Positions 23,710 through 31,513 of a stretch of DNA of 31,513 nucleotides are shown here, one piece after another. The first letter of the stretch is position 1. The number at the start of each line of letters is the position of its first letter. A program made the translations under genes and the position numbers. The DNA is from CAYVOX01 sp964453035 (lineage in GTDB: Bacteria; Chloroflexota; Anaerolineae; Anaerolineales; Anaerolineaceae): NCBI GenBank assembly GCA_964453035.1, contig CAYVOX010000023.1, positions 1 through 31,513 of the forward strand, written 5' to 3'. Under the pieces are notes generated by a model. It did no database searches. It was not told the origin of the DNA and was given only the letters and a program-made list of their open reading frames with translations.

Positions 23710-25113
23710 TTGGCACAGTTAAAGGCAACCATGTTTCGTGAATACGACTTGCGCGGGCTGGTCGCTGCGGATGAGTTGAACGAATACAGCGTTGGCGTTG
23801 TTGCTAAGGCTTATGGCACCATGCTGCGCAAGCGGGGGATTGCCACCTGCGTGGTGGGTCACGACCTGCGCACAGGCTCAAAGGAATTGACGCAGGTAGC
23901 CATCAAAGCGCTGCGCACCACAGGCATTGACGCCATCTTCATCGGGCAGGTGCTGACGCCGATGATGTACTCGGCGCAATATTATTACAAAACGCGGGGC
24001 GGGATGATGGTTACCGCGTCGCACAACCCCAACGGCTGGCTGGGTTTCAAGCTGGCACTGGGCTATTCCTACACCTTTGGCCCGGCTGAGATGAAAGAAC
24101 TCTACGAACTGACCCTCTCCGAGGCATTTGAGAGCGGCAGCGGGGCCTACTGCGAAGAAAACTACCTGCCCATCTACACACGCGACGTGGTCAGCCGCAT
24201 CAAGTTGGAGCGTCCGGTGCGCGTGCTGGTCAACGCCGGCAACGGAACCGCCGGGAAGATTGCACCCGGGATTTTACGCGCTGCGGGCTGTGACGTGGTG
24301 GAGTTCCTGTGCGAGCCCGACCTTGATTTTAAACGCTACTTTCCTAACCCATCGCTTGAACTGATGATGCAGGATACCGGCGAGCAAACGGTGGCAGCCA
24401 GGGCGGAATTGGGCATTGCCATTGATGGCGACGGTGACCGCCTGGGGATTACAGATGAGTTGGGAAAGCTCACCTGGCCCGACCGCTACCTGATCCTGCT
24501 CAGCCGCGAGGTGTTGAAAAAACTGCCGGGCTCGCCCATCATTTTTGACATGAAAAGCTCACGCGTGCTGGGTGAAGAGATTATCAAGGCGGGTGGCAAG
24601 CCCGTGTTGTGGAAGACGGGGCACAGCTACATCAAGGAGAAGCTGCATGAGCTCGGCGCCCCGCTGGCTGGCGAAATGAGCGGGCACATCTTCTTCGGCA
24701 AGCCAGATTACTACGGCTTTGATGATTCGGTTTTCACCGCGCTCAAGATGATTGAACTGCTGGCGCGCTCAAAGCAAAGCCTCGGGCAGATGGTTGCCGA
24801 ACTGCCCGATTACCGCTCCACCCCCACCCTGCAGGCCAATTGCAAGGACGAGTTGAAATACAACATCGTCGCCGAACTGGTTAACGCGTTCAAAGCCGAG
24901 GGCTTGAATGTGGTCACCTTTGAAGACCTCAAACTAGGTGGTCGGGTGGAATTTGAGTACGGCTGGGGGCTGGTGCGCGCCTCATCCAACCTGCCGTGCC
25001 TGGTGCTGCGCTTTGAGGCTAAAACCGAAGCGCAACTCAAACAAATTGAGGCGATGTTCAGGCAGAAGCTAAGCCGCTATCCTGAGGTGAGCCAGGAATG
25101 GGAAAACGGGTGA
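23710..25113 (+). CDS. Phosphomannomutase/phosphoglucomutase (ManB/AlgC type)
   Basis: A 467-residue alpha-D-phosphohexomutase starting with TTG, GGAGG five bases upstream. FREYDLRG near the N-terminus, active-site Ser104 in TASHNPNGW, metal loop DGDGDR and sugar-binding GEMSGH identify the PMM/PGM branch that interconverts mannose or glucose 6- and 1-phosphates for GDP-mannose or UDP-glucose. The C-terminal phosphate loop reads VRASSNLP, the usual ManB form. It precedes phosphopentomutase by four bases, an unusual hexomutase/pentomutase pairing. Confidence 0.9.
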   Translation: MAQLKATMFREYDLRGLVAADELNEYSVGVVAKAYGTMLRKRGIATCVVGHDLRTGSKELTQVAIKALRTTGIDAIFIGQVLTPMMYSAQYYYKTRGGMMVTASHNPNGWLGFKLALGYSYTFGPAEMKELYELTLSEAFESGSGAYCEENYLPIYTRDVVSRIKLERPVRVLVNAGNGTAGKIAPGILRAAGCDVVEFLCEPDLDFKRYFPNPSLELMMQDTGEQTVAARAELGIAIDGDGDRLGITDELGKLTWPDRYLILLSREVLKKLPGSPIIFDMKSSRVLGEEIIKAGGKPVLWKTGHSYIKEKLHELGAPLAGEMSGHIFFGKPDYYGFDDSVFTALKMIELLARSKQSLGQMVAELPDYRSTPTLQANCKDELKYNIVAELVNAFKAEGLNVVTFEDLKLGGRVEFEYGWGLVRASSNLPCLVLRFEAKTEAQLKQIEAMFRQKLSRYPEVSQEWENG

Positions 25114-25117
25114 GACA

Positions 25118-26299
25118 ATGACCATTCAACGGGCGATTGTGATTGTGCTGGATGGGGTTGGCGCAGGTGAAGCGCCGGATGCCGCCCTTTACGGCGACGT
25201 GGGCAGCAATTCGTTGGGAAACACAGCCAAAGCCGTGGGCGGACTGAAAATGCCCAACCTCGGACGGATTGGACTGGGGCACGTGACGCCTATACTGGGC
25301 GTGCCGCCTGCCAGCCCGGCCAGCGGAGCTTTTGGGCGCATGCAGCCCAAATCCGCAGGCAAGGATACCATCAGCGGGCACTGGGAACTGATGGGCATCT
25401 ACCTCAGCCAGCCTTTTCCAACTTACCCCAACGGATTTCCTGCGGAGGTGGTTTCCGCGTTCCGGCGCCTGACCGGCTACGACATGTTGGGTAATAAACC
25501 CGCCTCCGGGACGGAAATTCTCAAGGAACTGGGCATGGAGCACCTGGCGACGGGGCAACCCATCGTTTACACCTCGGCGGATAGCGTCTTCCAGGTAGCG
25601 GCGCACGAGGAAGTCATCCCGATTAAGGAGCTTTACCGCATTTGCAGAATTTCGCGGGCTATGCTGCAAGGTGAGCACAACGTTGGACGGGTGATTGCCA
25701 GGCCGTTTGTGGGCACCTCGCCTGAGGACTTCAAGCGCACCGCTCGCCGCAAAGATTTTCCGCGCATGCCCGAGACGAACACGCTGCTGGACGAACTGGT
25801 CAAAGCCGGCAAACAGGTCTATGCCGTGGGCAAGATTGACGATATCTTCGGCGGACGCGGCATCACCCACTCCAACCATACGCCGGATAACCTGACGAGC
25901 ATGCAGGCCACGCTGGAATTCTTGAAAGCTGATTTTACCGGCCTGCTCTTCACCAACCTGATCGAGGGGGATATGATTTACGGCCACCGCAACGACGCGC
26001 AGGGTTACGCCCGCGCGCTGGAGCAGTTCGATACCGCCGTTCCCGCCCTGCTGGCTGCGCTGGAGCCGGATGATGTGTGCTTCATCGTTGCCGATCACGG
26101 CGTTGACCCAACCACCCCCAGCACCGATCACTCGCGTGAAAACTCTCCGCTGCTGGTGTTTGGCCAGCACGTGCGCCCCAACCTTGACCTGGGAACGCGC
26201 ACCTCGTTTGCGGATGTAGCTGCCACGCTGGCGGAGGTCTTTGGTTTACCTGCTCCGGCGATTGGCAGCAGTTTTTTGAGCCAGCTCATTTCGGATTAG
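25118..26299 (+). CDS. deoB: Phosphopentomutase
   Basis: A 393-residue metal-dependent enzyme that moves phosphate between positions 1 and 5 of ribose or deoxyribose, linking nucleoside breakdown to pentose metabolism. N-terminal VIVLDGVGAGEAPDA supplies metal ligands, KDTISGHWELMG carries the Thr nucleophile, GKIDDIF and TNLIEGDMIYGHRND are the DeoB signatures, and ADHGVDPTTPSTDHSRE closes the metal site. Length is normal. It begins four bases after the upstream stop and is followed after 52 bases by the large AAA+/RyR/SLOG gene on the same strand. Confidence 0.95.
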   Translation: MTIQRAIVIVLDGVGAGEAPDAALYGDVGSNSLGNTAKAVGGLKMPNLGRIGLGHVTPILGVPPASPASGAFGRMQPKSAGKDTISGHWELMGIYLSQPFPTYPNGFPAEVVSAFRRLTGYDMLGNKPASGTEILKELGMEHLATGQPIVYTSADSVFQVAAHEEVIPIKELYRICRISRAMLQGEHNVGRVIARPFVGTSPEDFKRTARRKDFPRMPETNTLLDELVKAGKQVYAVGKIDDIFGGRGITHSNHTPDNLTSMQATLEFLKADFTGLLFTNLIEGDMIYGHRNDAQGYARALEQFDTAVPALLAALEPDDVCFIVADHGVDPTTPSTDHSRENSPLLVFGQHVRPNLDLGTRTSFADVAATLAEVFGLPAPAIGSSFLSQLISD

Positions 26300-26304
26300 T
26301 ACAC

Positions 26305-26323
26305 CAGGGCTCGTGCAGCCCTG
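26305..26323 (+). other. Small hairpin between deoB and the large sensor gene
   Basis: CAGGGCT and AGCCCTG pair perfectly around a 5-base loop. There is no T-run, so it is not a standard terminator; it could partly attenuate or process the transcript. Confidence 0.4.
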
Positions 26324-26351
26324 TGAAGTGCAACCACCCGCGGGAGGGACT

Positions 26352-29300
26352 ATGGAAAAAGCCGAATCAATCTTCAATGTGGTTGTCACCGGTGACGTGA
26401 CCGTTGACTGGAATGTTGCCCTGGTGAAGCAGGTTGACGAAATGGGTGAAATCTGGAACCCGGAGGATATCACCCGGGCCTACCCGCAGCGCGGTGGGGC
26501 TGCCCTGCTGGCAGATCTGATTGGCAAAATTGCCGCTCAAATTCAATCCGATAAGCAACTTACAACGCAGCTGTTCCAGACCGGCGCAGAGATTCAACCC
26601 GGCTCGCCGATTGACCCGGCCTACAACCATGCCTACGCCCTGTGGGACCAGTTCCCCGCGGAAAAGACGGATAAAAGAAACAAAGCCTGGCGCGTCAAGC
26701 AGTTCATGGGGCTGGATCGCACCACCGCTGACCCCAATTCCGCGGCACAAGCCTGGCGCTTCACGCAGAACGACCCGGAAAACGCGGCGATGGTGGTGTT
26801 GGATGACGCCAACCTGGGGTTCCGCGATCACCCGGAATTGTGGCCTAAATCCATTCGCGAGCCGCAGAATCATCACCGACCGTGGGTGGTGCTTAAAATG
26901 GCGCGCCCTGTGGCGCACGGCAGGCTGTGGGATCACCTGGTTAAGCATTTTGCCGACCGGCTGATAGCGCTGGTATCGGTCAACGATTTGCGCTCAAAAG
27001 AGGTGCAAATCAGCCGAGAGCTTTCGTGGGAGCGCACCGCGCAGGACGTGGCCCATGAGCTGGTCAACAACCCTTCGGTCAATGCCCTCTCCAAGTGCGC
27101 CCACGTCATCGTCCTGTTCAAGATGGCAGGGGCGGTGGTGCTCTCCAGGCAGGATTTTGGCGCGGTGCGCAGCCAGACCACCTCACTGCCGCGGTGCTCG
27201 CTGTTTTTTGACCCGGTGATGGTTGAAAACATGTGGGAGCAGAAGTACCCGGGCTTCATGATTGGATATTCCACCTGTGTGGCAGCCAGCGTGGCGACCC
27301 AGGTCATACTCTCCAGCGAATACCCGGATATTCCCCAGGCGGTGCAGGCCGGGCTGGCTGCCACCCGCAAGCTGCACCAGGATGGCTATGAGCTGAAGTT
27401 CGTTGAAGGTCATGCTCAGATTGGCTTCCCATACGCCAGCCTGGCAACCACGGTGCTCAAAGCAGAGCAGCCTTTTGCCATTTCTAAAGTTCGCTATCCT
27501 ATCTTACAGCAGGCCCTGCCGGATGCGCGTGACCCGGGCGATTTTTGGACGATCCTGAATGACCGCTACCGCGACAACCTGGAGGAAATCGCCGAGAAGA
27601 TTGTGGTAAATGGTCTTGAAACCTCGCTCAAGGGCGTGCCGATGGGCAAGTTTGGCGACCTGCTGACGGTTGACCGGCGTGAAATTGAGAGCCTGCGCAG
27701 CATCCGCGCGCTGGTAAGCGAATACGTCAGCCAGCCCTCGCAAAAGACGCCGCTCTCAATCGCTGTGTTCGGCGCGCCGGGTTCGGGCAAATCCTTCGCC
27801 ATCGAGCAAATCGCCGGCGCCCTTTCCGACCAGATTGAAAAGATGCCGGAGTTCAACCTTTCGCAGTTTGAGAACGTCGAAGGGCTCATCAACGCCTTCC
27901 AGCTCATCCGCGATAAATCGCTCACCGGAAAAATCCCGCTGGTCTTCTGGGATGAGTTTGACACCAACAAGTTGTTCTGGCTGCGCTACTTCCTGGCGCC
28001 GATGCAGGACGGTAAATTCCAGGGCCAACACCCCATCGGGCGCAGCATCTTCGTGTTTGCGGGCGGCACCAGTCACTGCATGGCTAATTTCGATAAAAAG
28101 GCCGACCCGGACTTTGTGGCTGCCAAGGGGCCTGATTTTGTCAGCCGCCTGCGCGGCTATGTAGATATCCTCGGGGTCAATCGCCAGAAGAACGCCCGGG
28201 GCGAGCCTGTTCCCGATCCCTATTATGTGTTGAGGCGCGCCATCTTGCTGCGCTCCATCCTTAGCCGCAATGCAAAACGGATCTTTAGCGGCAGCACCGC
28301 CAACATTGACCGCGGCGTTTTACAGGCTTTTCTGCACATCTCGGAGTACAAACACGGCGCGCGTTCGATGACCGCCCTGGTCACCACCAGCATGCTGGCT
28401 GGTAAGCAAAAATTTGAGCGCTCCTGCCTGCCATCTGAGGCACAGCTCAACCTGCACGTCAACGGGCAGGAATTTCTCAAGCTGGTGCTGCAGATGGATT
28501 TTGAGCGCGAGTTGGTGGAGCGCTTTGCCGAATCCCAGCACCACGTGTTCTGCGAGGATCTTGCCACGCGCGGTTACCGCTGGGGCCAATTCCGCGACCA
28601 CCAGAATAAGCTCCACCCCCTGCTGATGGAATTTCGCTTCCTGCCGGATTTCTACAAGCGCCAGAACCTGACCAGCGCGCGGGCCATCATCAACAACCTG
28701 GGACGAATGGATTGCGTAGTGGTGGCTGATGAAAACCAGCCGCTGTTTGTGCTTCGCGAGGAAGAAGTGGAGTGGATGGCCGAGCAGGAGCATTTGCGCT
28801 TTGTTAAGGAACGCATCAAGAGCGGCTGGCATTACGGCGGTGTGACCAACGAAGCCCGCAAAGAACACGCTGACCTGGTTCACTGGCGCGACTACTCAAA
28901 GGAAGAACTGGAGAGGCAGTATTTGCCGGAGGAGCTGGAGGCGATGGGCGATGGGTTGCTGCCGGAAAGCGAAAAAATAAAAAATCGGACCCTGGTGAGC
29001 GCCATACCATCGGCCTTGAAGCAGGCTGGCTATGCCATCGTGCGCCTGCCGCGCCGCGCCACGCGCATCGGCGTGACGGGGCACCGCTTCCTGATGGACG
29101 AGGAAAAAATCGCGCGGGGCATCTACGAAGCGGTCATCAAAATCGAACAGGAATTCCCCGGCGAGCCCTTGATCGTGGTCAGCGCGCTGGCAGAGGGAAC
29201 CGACCGCCTGGTGGCCAAACGCATCATGGCACGCAATCAGGCCAATCTGCTGGCAATTTTGCCGCTGGCCAAAGATGAGTACCGCAAGGACTTCAAAAGC

Positions 29301-29618
29301 CGCGAATCGAAAGAAGAGTTTGACCGGCTGCTGAGCCAGGCGCTGGAAGTGATTGAAATGCCCGAATGCGACTCACGTGATGAGGCTTACGCTTCGGCGG
29401 GGCGCTTTGTGATCGAGCACAGCGACGTGCTCATCGCCGTGTGGGACGGCAAGGATGCGCAGGGCCACGGCGGGACGGGTGAAATCGTCGCCCTGGCGCG
29501 GCGGCGCGGCATCCCCATCGCGTGGGTGCACGCCGGCAACCGCAAGCCCGGCACCGAAGAGCCCACCACGTTGGGTGAGGAGCAGGGTAAAACTTCGTTT
29601 GAGGGATTCAGCGACTAA
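26352..29618 (+). CDS. Multidomain kinase-like / AAA+ ATPase / RyR / SLOG protein
   Basis: A 1088-residue cytosolic protein; ATG chosen for the upstream GGGAGGG. Residues 1-340 resemble the PfkB sugar-kinase fold (FNVVVTGDVTVDW at the first strand, VVLDDANLGFR, VVLKMARP, LVSVNDLR), but the expected catalytic GAGD reads GYSTC, so it may only bind. Residues 465-720 are an AAA+ module with Walker A GAPGSGKS (474-481) and Walker B LVFWDEFDT (Asp534-Glu535). Residues about 805-860 form an RyR domain (MAEQEHLRFVKERIKSGWHY, then KEHADLV). Residues 900-1088 are a SLOG/LOG-type Rossmann domain with IGVTGHR, EGTDRLVA and GGTGEIVALARRRGIPI. RyR and SLOG domains are known predicted nucleotide sensors in bacterial conflict systems. 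It follows deoB by 52 bases. Function not established. Confidence 0.8.
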   Translation: MEKAESIFNVVVTGDVTVDWNVALVKQVDEMGEIWNPEDITRAYPQRGGAALLADLIGKIAAQIQSDKQLTTQLFQTGAEIQPGSPIDPAYNHAYALWDQFPAEKTDKRNKAWRVKQFMGLDRTTADPNSAAQAWRFTQNDPENAAMVVLDDANLGFRDHPELWPKSIREPQNHHRPWVVLKMARPVAHGRLWDHLVKHFADRLIALVSVNDLRSKEVQISRELSWERTAQDVAHELVNNPSVNALSKCAHVIVLFKMAGAVVLSRQDFGAVRSQTTSLPRCSLFFDPVMVENMWEQKYPGFMIGYSTCVAASVATQVILSSEYPDIPQAVQAGLAATRKLHQDGYELKFVEGHAQIGFPYASLATTVLKAEQPFAISKVRYPILQQALPDARDPGDFWTILNDRYRDNLEEIAEKIVVNGLETSLKGVPMGKFGDLLTVDRREIESLRSIRALVSEYVSQPSQKTPLSIAVFGAPGSGKSFAIEQIAGALSDQIEKMPEFNLSQFENVEGLINAFQLIRDKSLTGKIPLVFWDEFDTNKLFWLRYFLAPMQDGKFQGQHPIGRSIFVFAGGTSHCMANFDKKADPDFVAAKGPDFVSRLRGYVDILGVNRQKNARGEPVPDPYYVLRRAILLRSILSRNAKRIFSGSTANIDRGVLQAFLHISEYKHGARSMTALVTTSMLAGKQKFERSCLPSEAQLNLHVNGQEFLKLVLQMDFERELVERFAESQHHVFCEDLATRGYRWGQFRDHQNKLHPLLMEFRFLPDFYKRQNLTSARAIINNLGRMDCVVVADENQPLFVLREEEVEWMAEQEHLRFVKERIKSGWHYGGVTNEARKEHADLVHWRDYSKEELERQYLPEELEAMGDGLLPESEKIKNRTLVSAIPSALKQAGYAIVRLPRRATRIGVTGHRFLMDEEKIARGIYEAVIKIEQEFPGEPLIVVSALAEGTDRLVAKRIMARNQANLLAILPLAKDEYRKDFKSRESKEEFDRLLSQALEVIEMPECDSRDEAYASAGRFVIEHSDVLIAVWDGKDAQGHGGTGEIVALARRRGIPIAWVHAGNRKPGTEEPTTLGEEQGKTSFEGFSD

Positions 29619-29663
29619 CGCCGTCCCTGCTGTTGGCCAAAAATCCCATCCACTGGCCGCTCG

Positions 29664-31513
29664 CTAATACCTGCCGCGTTTCTGGCGGGCCTGCGGGTCG
29701 GCCAGTTCGTTTTCATCCGCCAGGGTAACCCGCACAGCGCAAGCCTTGTATTCCGGAATCTTGGCATGAGGGTCAACCACATTATTGGTCAGCAGGTTAG
29801 CCGCCGCCTCGCGGAAGAAGAACGGAATAAAGACGACGCCGGGGGTAGTTTTGGTGGTGACGCGGGCGCGCAGGACGATTGTTCCGCGCCGGGAGGTGAC
29901 GCGCACCGCCTGTCCATCGCTCACGCCCAGCGTGTCAGCATCCGCCGGGTTTATCTCAACCAGCGCTTCGGGGTAGAGGTCGTCGAGCGCGGAATGGCGG
30001 GTGAGCGTGCCGCCGTGCCAGTGCTCCAGCACGCGCCCGGTAGTGAGGATGAAGGGATATTCGTCATCGGGTAGTTCGGCGCCAGGGGTGTATTCGAGCG
30101 GGTGGAATTTACCTCTCCCGCGCGGAAAGCTCTGGCTGAAAAGGAAGGGCGTGCCCGGGTGGTGCGCATCCCACACGGGGGTTTGCAGGCCAACGGGTTC
30201 AATGCGCTCATAAGTGATCCCAGCATAATCCGCATAGACGCTGCCAATCTCAGTCATCACCTGCTCCGGATGGGAGTAGGCCCACCCGGCGCTGCGCGTC
30301 CTTCCCAGGCAGGCTTCCAGGCGCTGGGCCAGGTCGCAGAGGATTTGCCAGTCGGGGCGAGCCGCGCCGCGCGGGGCAATCGCCTGGCGCACGCGCTGGA
30401 CTCGCCGGTCGGTATTGGTGAAGGTGCCGTCCTTCTCCGCCCAGGAGACGGCAGGCAAAAACACATCCGCAAATGCACCGGATTCGTTGATGTACAGGTC
30501 TTGCGCCACCACAAATTCAAGCTGCTCCATCTGGTGGCGGGTGTGGTTCAGGTTGGGCTCGCTCATCATGGGGTTTTCGCCCATGATATAGAGGGAGCGC
30601 ACCCCACCAGGCCTGACGGCATCCATAATTTCAGTGGTGGTCAGGCCGGGCTTGCGGTCCAACCCGCCCGGTTCAATGTTCCAGGCGCGTTCAAACTTGA
30701 GGGCATTTTCCTCCACATCCACGCGCTGATAGCCCGGGTAGTGCCAGGGCATGGCGCCTGAATCAGAGGCGCCCTGCACATTATTCTGTCCGCGCAGGGG
30801 ATTGAGCCCCGTGCCGAGGCGGCCAATTTGCCCGGTCAGCAGCGCCAGGTTAATCAGGCTGAAGGCGTTAGCCACGCCGTGGGAATGTTCCGGAATGCCC
30901 AGCGCCCAGTAGATGGCAGCATTGCGTGCGCCGGCATACAGGCGCGCTGCCTGCACAATCAACTGCCGGTCCACGCCGGAGATGGCTTCGGCGTATTCGG
31001 GAGTGAATTTTTCCATAGACTGGGCAAACGCCTGGAAATTCTCAGTGCGGGCATCAATGAACTGCTGGTTGTAGAGCTTTTCCTTCAAAATAACGTGCGC
31101 CATTGCTGAAAAGACCGGTACATCGGTTCCCGGTTTCTGCGGCAGCCACAGGGCGGCATAATTGACCATTTCAATGCGGCGAGGGTCAACCACAATCAGC
31201 CTGGCGCCGTGTTTTCTAACCGCCGCCTTCATCTGGAGCGCAATGATGGGGTGGTTCTCGGTGACGTTGGAGCCGGTGACGATGAAAACATCATTGTGGA
31301 TAACCTCGGAGGCGGTGTTGCTCATCGCCGCCGAGCCCACCGCCATTTGCAATGCCACCACGCTGGCAGCATGGCACAGGCGGGTGCAGTGATCCACGTT
31401 GTTGGTGCGGAAAATGGCGCGGTAGAGCTTCTGGAGCAGGTAGTTATCCTCATTGGTGGCCTTGGCGCAGCACTAGACCGCCATGGCGCGCGAGCCTTCG
31501 CGCGTGTAAATCT
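29664..31513 (-). CDS. Formate dehydrogenase catalytic subunit, 5' partial, with in-frame TAG
   Basis: A molybdopterin oxidoreductase running off the window end; 616 codons are visible. The catalytic region reads TNNVDHCTRLCHA: the second Cys occupies the Sec/Cys position followed by the conserved His, so this is a Cys-type enzyme. The middle keeps the molybdopterin segments (FIVTGSNVTENHP, GQIGRLGTGLNPLRGQNNVQGASD). The C-terminal dinucleotide-binding domain (TTGRVLEHWHGGTLTRHS to the end) is complete, and QKRGRY precedes its own TAG stop. Upstream, the same frame continues through a TAG at 31473-31475 into conserved sequence (EGSRAMAV-stop-CCAKATNEDN), so this is one gene carrying a nonsense codon or a base error. 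The longest uninterrupted frame starts at a GTG at 31397, which is not a credible start because it lies within the domain. Expected reaction: formate oxidation to CO2, possibly NAD-linked. Confidence 0.88.
31473..31475 (-). other. In-frame TAG inside the formate dehydrogenase gene
   Basis: The codon stands between AMAV and CCAKATNEDN in a conserved region. One base change would give Tyr, Leu or Trp. The gene itself ends with TAG, as do deoB, the LysR gene and the NHLP-like gene, so TAG acts as a normal stop here. Confidence 0.85.

Noticed and set aside
25058..26170. 370-residue open frame opposite deoB
   Set aside because: Shadow of deoB, rich in His/Arg/Gln runs typical of reversed GC-rich coding DNA.
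31473..31475. TAG as pyrrolysine recoding
   Set aside because: The same gene ends in TAG and TAG is an ordinary stop for other genes here; formate dehydrogenases are not known to use pyrrolysine.

Overview
The window looks like chromosomal DNA of an anaerobic Chloroflexota bacterium, most likely class Anaerolineae. This is an inference from gene content and style: a giant STAND/TPR/BTAD regulator, a DUF5317 membrane protein, an NHLP-clan small protein, a multiheme cytochrome lipoprotein, a Cys-type formate dehydrogenase, frequent TTG/GTG starts and moderately high GC. I see no rRNA, tRNA, CRISPR array, transposase or phage gene. No gene-free stretch exceeds 300 bases.

Layout. (1) 1-1494: 3' part of a secreted tannase/feruloyl-esterase-like hydrolase, cut by the window start. 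(2) 1556-7009, minus strand: a regulatory block made of a BTAD/STAND regulator, a 45-residue membrane micropeptide, a DUF5317 protein, an NHLP-like protein and an HD-GYP phosphodiesterase, closed by a strong hairpin. (3) 7211-8258: dCMP deaminase and a leucine-rich-repeat protein, divergent with overlapping promoters. (4) 8397-11180: a membrane-anchored alkaline-phosphatase-superfamily enzyme and a URO-D-family protein in one operon. (5) 11266-15597: a redox/sulfur locus with a four-rhodanese lipoprotein, an 11-heme c-type cytochrome lipoprotein whose frame is interrupted by one in-frame TGA, and a divergent LysR regulator. (6) 15691-17988: a fatty-acid-hydroxylase-like membrane protein, then a MerR/GyrI-like regulator divergent from a GNAT acetyltransferase around a MerR-type promoter. 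(7) 18064-22146: a fused dehydrogenase (MDR plus Gfo/Idh/MocA) and a heparinase II/III-family protein, as in polysaccharide loci. (8) 22215-29618: GlmM, a second phosphohexomutase, phosphopentomutase, and a 1088-residue protein that appears to combine a sugar-kinase-like region, an AAA+ ATPase, an RyR domain and a SLOG/LOG-type nucleotide-binding domain. (9) 29664-31513, minus strand: formate dehydrogenase catalytic subunit, running off the window end and carrying an in-frame TAG.

The most unusual items are the kinase-like/AAA+/RyR/SLOG protein in an operon with phosphopentomutase, the in-frame TGA in the cytochrome followed at selenocysteine-like spacing by a perfect hairpin, and the regulator/micropeptide/DUF5317/NHLP/HD-GYP block, which has the look of an undescribed signalling cassette. 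Both in-frame stops could also be sequencing errors or real inactivating mutations.
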